Below, piece by piece: positions 7,341-15,700 of a stretch of 53,680 nt of DNA. The notes beneath the pieces were generated by a model, which worked only from the letters and a program-made list of their open reading frames with translations, was not told the origin of the DNA and made no database searches. Origin of the DNA: Mycolicibacterium sp. S2-37 (lineage in GTDB: Bacteria > Actinomycetota > Actinomycetes > Mycobacteriales > Mycobacteriaceae). Within the stretch, counting starts at the first letter, position 1, and each line of letters starts with the position of its first letter. The stretch covers positions 1-53,680 of the forward strand of contig NZ_JAFEVR010000011.1 in the NCBI RefSeq assembly GCF_017352375.1. The letters are read 5' to 3'. The translations under genes and the position numbers were made by a program.

Positions 7341-8333
7341 ATGACCCAGCCCACCCGGAAGCGCAGCGGACTCGGCCGCGGATTGGCCTCGCTGATCCCG
7401 ACCGGACCCGGTGAAGACGGAGGCAACGCCGCACTCGGTGGACCTCGTATGGGCAGCGCGGCCGCGGATGTGGTGATCGGCGGCGGCCCGGCCGCCGCGC
7501 CTCCGGTCGCCGAAGTGGGCGCCGTCTATCGGGAGATCGACCCCGCCGCGATCGAGCCGAACCCCCGCCAGCCAAGGCAGGTGTTCGACGACGAGGCGTT
7601 GTCGGAGCTCGTCCACTCCATCCGCGAGTTTGGGCTCATGCAGCCGATCGTGGTGCGTGCGCTCGACAAGGCCGACGGCCCGGTGCGCTACCAGCTGGTG
7701 ATGGGGGAGCGGCGGTGGCGCGCGGCGCAGCAGGCCGAGCTGACCGCCATCCCCGCCATCGTCCGCGAGACCGCCGACGACAACCTGCTCCGCGATGCGT
7801 TGCTCGAGAACATTCACCGAGTGCAGCTGAACCCCCTGGAAGAAGCGGCCGCCTATCAGCAGCTGCTCGACGAGTTCGGCGTCACCCACGATGAACTGGC
7901 GACGCGGATCGGACGATCACGGCCGCTGATCACCAACATGATCCGGCTGCTGCGCCTTCCGATCGCCGTCCAGCGTCGGGTGGCCGCAGGTGTGCTGTCC
8001 GCCGGCCATGCGCGGGCACTCCTCGCACTCGAGGGTGGGCCCGAACGGCAGGAGGAACTGGCCGCGCGCATCGTGGCCGAGGGACTGTCCGTGCGGGCGA
8101 CCGAGGAAGCGGTGACGCTTGCCAATCGCAGCGAGCCTTCGACGCCGACGGCGCCGCGGCGTAAGCCGATCCACATGCCCGGACTGCAGGATGTTGCTGA
8201 ACAGCTGTCGACGGCCTTCGACACGCGGGTCACCGTGAGTCTCGGCAAACGCAAGGGGAAGATCGTGGTGGAGTTCGGGTCGGTGGACGACCTACAGCGC
8301 ATTGTCGAGTTGATGAACTCGACGACGCACTGA
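7341..8333 (+). CDS. parB: Chromosome partitioning protein ParB (Spo0J)
   Basis: ParB is a CTP-dependent DNA clamp that loads at parS, spreads, recruits SMC and is moved by ParA. The 330-residue product has the ParB N-terminal CTPase domain with PRQPRQVFDDEALSELVHSI and box II GERRWRA. A central helix-turn-helix follows (THDELATRIGRSRPLITNMI), and the C-terminal dimerisation region contains GKRKGKIVVEFGSVDDL. ATG 7341 is preceded by GAAGGAGACG and matches the start of known mycobacterial ParB. In-frame codons upstream to 7296 overlap parA and are not conserved. Its target sites are at 5680 and 6400, with a weaker candidate at 23261. Confidence 0.97.
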   Translation: MTQPTRKRSGLGRGLASLIPTGPGEDGGNAALGGPRMGSAAADVVIGGGPAAAPPVAEVGAVYREIDPAAIEPNPRQPRQVFDDEALSELVHSIREFGLMQPIVVRALDKADGPVRYQLVMGERRWRAAQQAELTAIPAIVRETADDNLLRDALLENIHRVQLNPLEEAAAYQQLLDEFGVTHDELATRIGRSRPLITNMIRLLRLPIAVQRRVAAGVLSAGHARALLALEGGPERQEELAARIVAEGLSVRATEEAVTLANRSEPSTPTAPRRKPIHMPGLQDVAEQLSTAFDTRVTVSLGKRKGKIVVEFGSVDDLQRIVELMNSTTH

Positions 8334-8522
8334 CCAACCACCCACGGTAGTTACGTCACTGTGACAACATCGGCCCGCGCGTGGATCAGTTCCATGCCTG
8401 TCAGCAGCAGATCCATTGTGGCGCAGGGAGTTCCAGCTCTCGCGTCAGGACGGGCCCGGACTGCTCCTACTCTGGAGGAGCGGCCGCAGCGGCGGACCGC
8501 GGACAGGAACCGGGGAACCTGA

Positions 8523-9272
8523 GTGTCGGCACGAATCACGCCCTTGCGGCTCGAAGACTTCGAGCAGTTGCCCAAGCACGCACGCCGCTGTGTGTTCTGG
8601 GAGGTTGATCCCGCCACGCTGCAGGACGACCACCTGTCGGATCCTGAGTTCGAGAAGGAAGCGTGGCTGTCGATGGTCATGCTGGAGTGGGGTTCCTGCG
8701 GCCAGGTCGCGGTGCAGAGCTCGGGTCCGGAGTCCGACCCTCCGGATCTGCTCGGGTCGCGGCGAGAAGAAGCGTGTCTGGGGTATGCGTTCTACGCGCC
8801 GCCACGGGCGGTCCCGCGTGCCGGGTTGTTTCCGAGCGGACCGGTGAGCGCGGATGCGATCCTGCTCACCTCGGTCGGCGTCGAACCCGGACCCGGCAGT
8901 GAGGCGCTCCCGCACAGCTTGCTGACATCGGTGGTGGCCGACTTGGTGCGCCGCGGCGTCCGCGCCCTCGAGGCGTTCGGCCGCACGGCGGAGACCGACC
9001 ACCTCAGCGACCCTCGCGTGATACCGGGGGACTGCAACGCCGCAGTGGCGGTGCTCGGGGACTGCTCGGTGCAGCGCTGCATCGTCGGCGCGGATCTGCT
9101 CGAGGCTGTGGGCTTCACGGTGGTGGCGCCGCATCCGTACTTCCCGCGTCTGCGGTTGGAGTTGGAGCAGGGGCTGGGCTGGAAGGCGGACGTCGAGGCC
9201 GCGCTGGAACGATTGCTCGAATCGGCGCAGCTGCAACAACCGGTCGGCGCGGGAGCCGGCCGCTACGCGTAG
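8523..9272 (+). CDS. GNAT-like protein of unknown substrate (Rv3916c-type)
   Basis: This 249-residue cytoplasmic protein resembles the conserved mycobacterial protein found next to cwlM (Rv3916c in M. tuberculosis). It begins ARITPLRLEDFEQLPKHARRC and has central strands such as GQVAVQSSGP and LGYAFYAPPRAVPRA, consistent with a GCN5-related N-acetyltransferase fold. I do not recognise a substrate. The start is GTG 8523, with GGAACCGGGG before it. It reads in the same direction as parB but after a 189-bp gap, so it may have its own promoter. It converges with cwlM, and the two stop codons are separated by 3 bp. Confidence 0.75.
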   Translation: MSARITPLRLEDFEQLPKHARRCVFWEVDPATLQDDHLSDPEFEKEAWLSMVMLEWGSCGQVAVQSSGPESDPPDLLGSRREEACLGYAFYAPPRAVPRAGLFPSGPVSADAILLTSVGVEPGPGSEALPHSLLTSVVADLVRRGVRALEAFGRTAETDHLSDPRVIPGDCNAAVAVLGDCSVQRCIVGADLLEAVGFTVVAPHPYFPRLRLELEQGLGWKADVEAALERLLESAQLQQPVGAGAGRYA

Positions 9273-9275
9273 CGC

Positions 9276-10469
9276 CTAGGGACTGAGCCGGCCGGCCTGC
9301 TCGACCGACAGTTCGTGGGCCAGCAGTTCGGCGAAAGTGAATGTGCCCGTTGGCCGGTCGTTCTTGCCGAGCAGATACAGCCGCTTGACCGCGGCGAGGA
9401 TTCCCTCGGCCAGTGCGTCACGGGTCTGGTTGACCACCAGCAGATCTCGGTCGTGCGGGTTGGTGATGTAGCCGACGTCGACCTGCACGGTGGGCATCCG
9501 GGTCAGACGTAGCAGATCCCAGGTGCGGCCGTGGCTGCGGCAGTCCCGTAATCCGGTGCGCGCCACGATCTCTCGCTGGATGAAGTCGGCCAGGTTGCGG
9601 CCGATCGTCGACACCGAGCCATGGGAGTTTCCGAAGTGGAACGAGGCCACCCCGTTGGCGGCTTCGGTCGGCTGTGTCGCGCACCGCAGGCTGATCATCA
9701 GATCGGCGCCCACGGTGTTCGCGGTGGCGGCCCGTTCGGCGTCGGACGGGCTGCGGTTGGCGGGCCGGGACAGGAAGGTCTCCATCCCGATCGCCGTCAT
9801 CCGGCCCTCGAGCCGGCTGGCGAGGTCCCACAGCACGTCGGCCTCGCTGATCGGACCCTCGGGCCCGTTCACGATCAGACCGTGGTCGTTCCCGCCGCGG
9901 CCCGGATCGATGATCACCCGCTTACCCGACAGCCGGGGACCGGAGCGGCGAACGAGTTCCTCCTCGCGGATCGCGTGCGGCGACCCGCCGGTGACCCGGG
10001 AACCGAGAAAGTACAAGGAGCGCAACGTCTCCGGGCCGCAGATGCCGTCCGGATACAGTCCGTACTCGCGCTGGTAGGACGACAGGCCGTGATGGGTCTG
10101 CAATCCGAAATGACCGTCCACCAGACCGGTGTAGAACCCGAGATCCTGCAGCCGGGCCTGCAGCGTCGCCACGTCGTCGCCGTACATCGGTGCACCGAAC
10201 TGATGCATCAGGGTACGGGCGCCGAGGCGGTAGGACGCCTCCTTCAGTGCGCGATACGTGGCCTCGCCCACGATCCCGTCGACAAGAAGACCGCGGTGCT
10301 GCTGGAAGGCCCGAACGGCTTGGTCGAGCTCGTCGTCGAAGACGTCGGCCGCGACGTGCCTACCGGTGGTCGGATCCGCATCGGGGCTGTCGAGCAAACC
10401 GAGAGCGGCGAGCGCGCCGCGGATCTCGGCGACCGCACCCTCGCGATCACCTCGACGCAGACTCGACAT
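9276..10469 (-). CDS. cwlM: CwlM, amidase-like regulator of MurA
   Basis: CwlM looks like an N-acetylmuramoyl-L-alanine amidase. In mycobacteria it is known as a cytoplasmic regulator that, once phosphorylated by PknB, activates MurA, the first enzyme of peptidoglycan precursor synthesis. The 397-residue product has two peptidoglycan-binding repeats (about residues 1-80 and 85-150), then an Amidase_3 fold. There is no signal peptide, which fits a cytoplasmic role. The usual zinc ligands are altered: DPGHGG is DPGRGG, and the SIHAN motif reads SLRCA. The C-terminal tail contains TGTFTF, matching the known phosphorylated threonine region. It lies downstream of trxA after 144 bp that hold a perfect 16-bp palindrome. 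Confidence 0.94.
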   Translation of the reverse strand: MSSLRRGDREGAVAEIRGALAALGLLDSPDADPTTGRHVAADVFDDELDQAVRAFQQHRGLLVDGIVGEATYRALKEASYRLGARTLMHQFGAPMYGDDVATLQARLQDLGFYTGLVDGHFGLQTHHGLSSYQREYGLYPDGICGPETLRSLYFLGSRVTGGSPHAIREEELVRRSGPRLSGKRVIIDPGRGGNDHGLIVNGPEGPISEADVLWDLASRLEGRMTAIGMETFLSRPANRSPSDAERAATANTVGADLMISLRCATQPTEAANGVASFHFGNSHGSVSTIGRNLADFIQREIVARTGLRDCRSHGRTWDLLRLTRMPTVQVDVGYITNPHDRDLLVVNQTRDALAEGILAAVKRLYLLGKNDRPTGTFTFAELLAHELSVEQAGRLSP

Positions 10470-10563
10470 ACTCGCCCCTTCAGGCCGGCTCCGGAATTCG
10501 GCTCTAGGTACCCCTGGCGCGGACCCCTACCGCCTACGCCCCGGCCGTAATTGTCTCAGACGC

Positions 10564-10579
10564 TTCCCGATATCGGGAA
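10564..10579. promoter_or_regulatory. 16-bp perfect palindrome between trxA and cwlM
   Basis: TTCCCGATATCGGGAA is a perfect inverted repeat with no loop. It sits 35 bp after the trxA stop and about 95 bp before the cwlM start. On the minus strand it is preceded by no clear stop signal and followed by no U tract, so a protein operator is more likely than a terminator. Confidence 0.5.
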
Positions 10580-10613
10580 AACGCCAGGCGGGCGCCGCGG
10601 GCACCGAATGTGG

Positions 10614-10946
10614 CTAGATGTGGTCGGCGAGCTCTCGCAGCAGAGCCGCCTTGCCTTTCGCCCCCACGATCCGCTTGACCGGCTCACCGCCCTTGAACAG
10701 GATCATCGTCGGAATCGACACGACCTGGAAGTCGCGGGCGGTGGCGGGGTTCTCGTCGACGTCGAGCTTGGCAACCGTCAGCGTGCCGGCTTTCTCACCC
10801 GCGATCTCCTCGAGCACCGGGGCGACCATCTTGCAGGGACCGCACCAGGTGGCCCAGAAATCGACCAGCACGGGGGTGTCGCTGGACAGCACGTCGCTGG
10901 AGAACGAATCGTCGGTCACGGAAACGGTGGCCTTGTCGGCAGTCAT
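10614..10946 (-). CDS. trxA: Thioredoxin
   Basis: Thioredoxin reduces disulfides in cytoplasmic proteins and is itself reduced by TrxB. The 110-residue product has the canonical active site WCGPC (Cys35 and Cys38), the conserved cis-proline loop SIPTM, and FKGGEPVKRIVGAKGK. A ribosome-binding site, GAGGAG, lies before ATG 10946. It is 53 nt downstream of trxB, on the same strand, so the pair is almost certainly co-transcribed. It corresponds to trxC (Rv3914) of M. tuberculosis. Confidence 0.96.
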   Translation of the reverse strand: MTADKATVSVTDDSFSSDVLSSDTPVLVDFWATWCGPCKMVAPVLEEIAGEKAGTLTVAKLDVDENPATARDFQVVSIPTMILFKGGEPVKRIVGAKGKAALLRELADHI

Positions 10947-10999
10947 GTCTGCTCCTCTTCGATGGGTGGATGTCGGGGGGACGCGCGTCGGACCGCCCG

Positions 11000-11971
11000 C
11001 TAGATCGGTGCGGAGATCTCCTCGCCGCTGGGCGCGACGCCGATCTCGGCGAGCCAGCGTTCGGCGTCGATGGCCGCGGCACAGCCACTGCCGGCGGCGG
11101 TGATCGCCTGCCGGTAGGTGCGGTCCACGAGATCGCCTGCGGCGAAGACGCCTTCGACCGACGTACTGGTGGTCCGGCCCTCGACCAGAACGTAGCCGTC
11201 CTCGTCGAGATCGACCTGACCGCGCACGATGTCGGACCGGGGCACGTGCCCGATCGCCACGAACACACCGGTCACCGCGAGCTTGGACTCCTCGCCGGTG
11301 TTCACGTCACGCAGGCGCACACCGGTGACCTTGGGGCTGCCCTCGATCTCGGTGACAGCGGTGTTGGTCACGAAGGTGATCTTCTCGTTCGCGCGGGCGC
11401 GGTCGAGCATGATGCGCGACGCCCGGAACTCCTCGCGGCGGTGGATGACGGTGACGCTGCGCGCGAACCGGGTGAGGAAGGTCGCCTCCTCCATTGCGGA
11501 GTCGCCGCCACCGATCACCGCGATGTCCTGATCGCGGAAGAAGAATCCGTCACAAGTCGCGCAGGTGCTGACGCCCATCCCGAGCAGCGCGTCCTCGCCC
11601 GGGGCGCCGAGATGACGGGCGGCCGCACCCATCGCGAGGATGACGGCACGGGCGCGATGGGTTTCGTCGCCGACGGTGACCGTCTTCACGGGTCCGTCGA
11701 GGGAAACCTCGTCGACATCCTCCATGCGGAGATCGGCGCCGAAACGGAGCGCCTGTTCGCGCATCTCGTCCATCAGTTCTGGGCCGGTGATGCCATTGCG
11801 GAACCCGGGGTAGTTCTCCACCTCGGTGGTCGTCATGAGCGCGCCGCCGAACTGGCTGCCCTCGAACACCAGTGGCTTGAGCTGGGCCCTGGCGGCGTAG
11901 ACCGCTGCGGTATAACCCGCGGGGCCTGAGCCGATGATGATCACGTCGTGAACCGTGGATGAGGTGGTCAT
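11000..11971 (-). CDS. trxB: Thioredoxin reductase (NADPH)
   Basis: TrxB is a flavoenzyme that passes electrons from NADPH through FAD and a redox disulfide to thioredoxin. The 323-residue product has the N-terminal FAD motif IIIGSGPAGYTAAVYAARA, the active-site CATC (Cys137 and Cys140), the NADPH motif VIGGGDSAMEEA, and the C-terminal FAD-binding segment GVFAAGDLVD. The start ATG 11971 follows an AAAGG ribosome-binding site. In M. tuberculosis a separate gene (Rv3912, anti-SigM) lies between sigM and trxB. Here only 78 bp separate them. Confidence 0.97.
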   Translation of the reverse strand: MTTSSTVHDVIIIGSGPAGYTAAVYAARAQLKPLVFEGSQFGGALMTTTEVENYPGFRNGITGPELMDEMREQALRFGADLRMEDVDEVSLDGPVKTVTVGDETHRARAVILAMGAAARHLGAPGEDALLGMGVSTCATCDGFFFRDQDIAVIGGGDSAMEEATFLTRFARSVTVIHRREEFRASRIMLDRARANEKITFVTNTAVTEIEGSPKVTGVRLRDVNTGEESKLAVTGVFVAIGHVPRSDIVRGQVDLDEDGYVLVEGRTTSTSVEGVFAAGDLVDRTYRQAITAAGSGCAAAIDAERWLAEIGVAPSGEEISAPI

Positions 11972-12049
11972 GTGTGCCTTTCTGCCGCGTCACGCCGGCA
12001 CGGGTATCAACACCAGCCTAAGTCGGGGTGTTCCCCGACGCCGTCAGGG

Positions 12050-12673
12050 TCACGCGCGTCGAGACGGATCACACGCCTGGCTGACCGCGCGCCGGACACC
12101 GGACCCGCCGGCAAGACGGGGCCGCTGGATCCCGTCGGCTTCCCGCAGCACATTCGCGAGCCGGGCTCGGCCCCGGCTGCAGCGACTCTTGACCGTGCCC
12201 TCGGCGATCCCGAGCAGGTGCGCCGTCTCGGCGACGGAGTAGCCCTGCATGTCCACTGCGACGACCGCGGCGCGCTGATCGGCCGGGATGCGCATCAAGG
12301 CGTGCCGGACGGTCAGCCGGATGTCGAGGGCCGACATGGGATCACCGATGGGGTGATCGTGGTCGAGCAGGGCGGTGGTGGGGTGGCTCTTGGCGCGGCG
12401 CAGTCGGTCCAGACAGGCGTTGACGACGATGCGGTACAGCCAGCTGGCTACGGCGCAGTCGTGGCGGAATGCCGGAGCGCGACGGTGCGCCGACATCATG
12501 GCGTCCTGCAGCGCCTCCTCGGCGTCCTCGGGGTGGCGCGTCATCGTCTGCGCGAGCTTCACCAGCTGTCTGCGGTGGCGCAGGTACAGCTCGTCGAAGG
12601 CATAACGCTCACCGGCCACGTGGGCGGCGAGCAACTCTGCGTCGGATCGGACGGCGGCGTCGAAGCTCCCCAC
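12050..12673 (-). CDS. sigM: ECF RNA polymerase sigma factor SigM
   Basis: SigM is an extracytoplasmic-function sigma factor that in mycobacteria drives a small set of secreted and ESX-related genes. The 207-residue product has sigma region 2 (AFDELYLRHRRQLVKLAQTM and EDAEEALQDAMMSAH), the region 2.4 segment WLYRIVVNACLDRLRR, and region 4 (ALMRIPADQRAAVVAVDMQGY with VAETAHLLGIAEGTVKSRCS). The last 30 residues are not recognisable. The start is GTG 12673, with a -10 hexamer 6 nt upstream (leaderless type). No anti-sigma gene follows it. It is the first gene of a likely sigM-trxB-trxA run. Confidence 0.9.
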   Translation of the reverse strand: MGSFDAAVRSDAELLAAHVAGERYAFDELYLRHRRQLVKLAQTMTRHPEDAEEALQDAMMSAHRRAPAFRHDCAVASWLYRIVVNACLDRLRRAKSHPTTALLDHDHPIGDPMSALDIRLTVRHALMRIPADQRAAVVAVDMQGYSVAETAHLLGIAEGTVKSRCSRGRARLANVLREADGIQRPRLAGGSGVRRAVSQACDPSRRA

Positions 12674-12679
12674 AGACGA

Positions 12680-12685
12680 ACACTA
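12680..12685 (-). promoter_or_regulatory. Leaderless-type -10 of sigM
   Basis: Read on the minus strand, TAGTGT lies 6 nt before the GTG start codon, the spacing expected when transcription begins at the start codon itself. Confidence 0.5.
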
Positions 12686-12739
12686 AGCGCCCGGACGAGC
12701 CCGGCCCGACACGAGTTGTGCGGACCTGTGGACAACTCG

Positions 12740-15700
12740 CTAGCTGGTGCCCTTGAGGGTGATCTCGGCGATGTCGGTGCGGCTCTCCCCGTTGACCGAG
12801 CCCAGGGTGTCGATCCACACCAGGACATTCGAGGTGGGGGACGCGTTGCTGACGTCGATCGTGTTGTTGCCCGGCTGCAGCGGCGTCGACGGCACCAGTT
12901 CCGTGGTGTCCTCGAGCGACGACGGCGATGCGGACTGGGCCGAGCGGATCTGTACGGATGTGCCGGTGCTGTTGAGGTTGATGTCGACCGAGTCCAGCGT
13001 GGTGGGCTGGGGCAGCTCGAGCAACAACCCGACGCCGCTCTTGAAGTTCGGGAACGGGGTGGGGTCGGAGTAGATGTCGGTCGGCCACACCGTCGACGGG
13101 TTCCCGTCGATGGCCTTGTCGGCGTCGGCCGGGTTGTCCGCACCGCCGCCGGGGGAGAAGACGGTGGCCCGAACCGGGCGCACGATGTTGCCGGGACCGG
13201 TGTCGGCACCGGCCTCGGCCGAACTCGACGGTGCGTTCAATCCGAGGTCGTCCCCGTCGAAGCCGCCTCCCACGTCGCCGAAGATGCGGCTGAGCACCGT
13301 CGCCAGCACGACCAGAGCCACCACGACGATGACGCCGCCGACCGTCAGCCCGACCATGAGCCCCTTGCGGCGGCGAACCTGTGCCTCCGGGTCGTCGTCA
13401 CCGCGGCCGTGCGACCGCATCGCGGCCGGTGCGTCGGGCCGGTCGACCGGCGAGATGAGCTCGGTGCGGTCGGCGATCGCCGTGGCCTGCTGCAGCAGGT
13501 TGAGCAGTGTGGGAGCGCTGCGGATGCCGCCGTCGGGCTGAACGGCGCGCGCCGCCGCCGCCGAGATCTGGAACGGGACGTCGCGGTCGACCGACTTCGG
13601 TTCGACGGGCTGACCGGCGGCGTCGAGGTCGGCGGGCGCGAGTCCGCTCGGCACTCCGGTCTCGGGCAGCGGCCACCGGTTGACCAGCAGTGCGTAGAGC
13701 GCGGCGCCGATGCCGCGGATGTCGTCCTCCGGGGTCGCATCGGGCATCGTGGCCGGGAAGGCCAGGGCGACATCGCCGTCGATGCTGACCCGCACCCGGC
13801 TGGGGTGATCGATCGACAGGGCGACCCCGGCGCGGTGGGCTGCCTCGGCGGCCGCGGCCAGCGACTGCATCGCCCTGGCGCCGCCGATCGCCGACGGCGC
13901 GGTGTCCGCGACCTCGGTCAGCGAGCCGCCGCGGATCCATTCCGAGACGATCAGTCCGCCGGAGCCGGTGTTGGCGACGTCGAGGACGCGGGCGATGCCG
14001 GGCATGTCGATGCGGCTGAGTTTGAGGGTGCGCGACAGGATCTCCTGCAGCTGCTCGTCGGGCAGCTCGGCATCGGGGTCGACGAACGTGAGCGCCACCT
14101 GGCGGTCCAGAGCGGTGTCGAGGGCCTGCCAGAACTGCAGATTCGGCGGGCCGCCGTGGAACACCAGCAGCCGGTAGCGGCCGCCGCCGATGGTGGCGCC
14201 GGGGATGAGGTGCACGTCCTCGTCGGAGGTCGCTGCTTCGATCGCCGGCTCACGCGGGGCGTCGAACGGCAGGGATTCGCGGGTGGGGTCGCCGGCGTAG
14301 TCGGCGGGCGGACGGCCGGACACGGCGAACTCGGCGGTCTCAGTGCCTATCTCAGGGCCTCGCCGGGCCTTCTCGTCGGGGACATCGGGCTGGAAGTCGT
14401 CGGCGGTCGGCCGGGTGATCTTCGTGGTCGTCGGGTTGTCGCGCACCGTGCTGTCGGGCATCCCTGCAGAATCGCCTGCGGAGTCGTCGGTCACCGCTGG
14501 TCCTTTCCACATCCCCACCCCGGCGCCGCGCGCCGGAGCCCCGCTCCAACCGGTAGCCGGGCCCCGACTCCGCCGTACCGGAGGTGCATTCCTTGGCTCA
14601 GGGTACGGGACGGCCACCGCGGGCGAACGCTGGTCGGCCTGACTTATCGACGGTGCGACCGTGGTTCGGGCGCCGCCGATCCGGCGGCGCACGGCGGCCA
14701 GCCCGGCGGTGGCCTCGGGGACTTTCGCCGCCAGCAGCACCCCGACGATCACCGGCACCATGATCACGCCGAGGACGGTGAGACGAACCAGCGATCCGCC
14801 GGCGCCGAAGCGTTCGGTGAGGGATTCCAGGCCGAGGACCTGATCGGCGATCTGCCCGAGCAGCGCGGCCAGCAGCGAGGCGGTGAGCGTGACCAGGACC
14901 GTGCGGATCACCGAGACGTCGAACATCCGGCCGCGCCGCGGGGTGAGGTTGGACCGCAACAGGATGTGGCCGACAACGGCGCCCGCCACGAAGCCGATCC
15001 CGTTGGCGGTGCCCAGCAGTCCGGCGACCAGGTCGGGGTCATCGGTCAGCGCGGGCGCCGCGAGCGAGGCGATCACCTTGACGGTGGTCACGACGACGAT
15101 GATCACGATCGGGGTCCACGGCTGCTCGCGGGCATAGAACACGCGCAACTGCAGCAGCACCAATGCATAGGGGATGAGCGTGAACGCCGACAGCGTGATC
15201 GCGATGCCGAGGTAGCCCGCATCGGTCGACCCGAAGTTCCCGTAGGCGAAGAGCGCGCTGCCGATCGCCGGACCACCGACGGTCATGAGCGCCACGATCG
15301 GGATCAGCGTGACCATGGTCAGGCGGGTGGCCAGGGACAGATCCCCGCGGACCGCGGAGGTGTCGTTGGCCGCAGCGTTGCGGGACAGCCGCGGCATCAC
15401 CACGGTCAGCACCGTCACGCCGATGATGCCGAAGGGCAGCTGCAGCACCAGCCAGGTGTAGGTGTAGATCGCGGGCCCGGACGCCGCTGCGGTGCTGGCG
15501 ATCTGGTTGGTGACCACCAGGCCGGCCTGGCTGATCAGCACGTAGAGCACCATCGCGGCGGCCATGGTGCCGAACTTCTTGAGCCGGTCGTCGAGTCCCC
15601 ACAGCGGCCGCAGGCTGATGCGTTCGCGGCGGATCGCGACCAGCAGCACCGCGGTCTGTGCGAAGACGCCCAGGGTGGTGCCGATGCCGAGCACCAACAG

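Noticed and set aside
8355..8365. GTCACTGTGAC near-palindrome upstream of the GNAT-like gene
   Set aside because: It is short, and its half-sites are in the opposite order to the mycobacterial CRP consensus, so I did not call it an operator.
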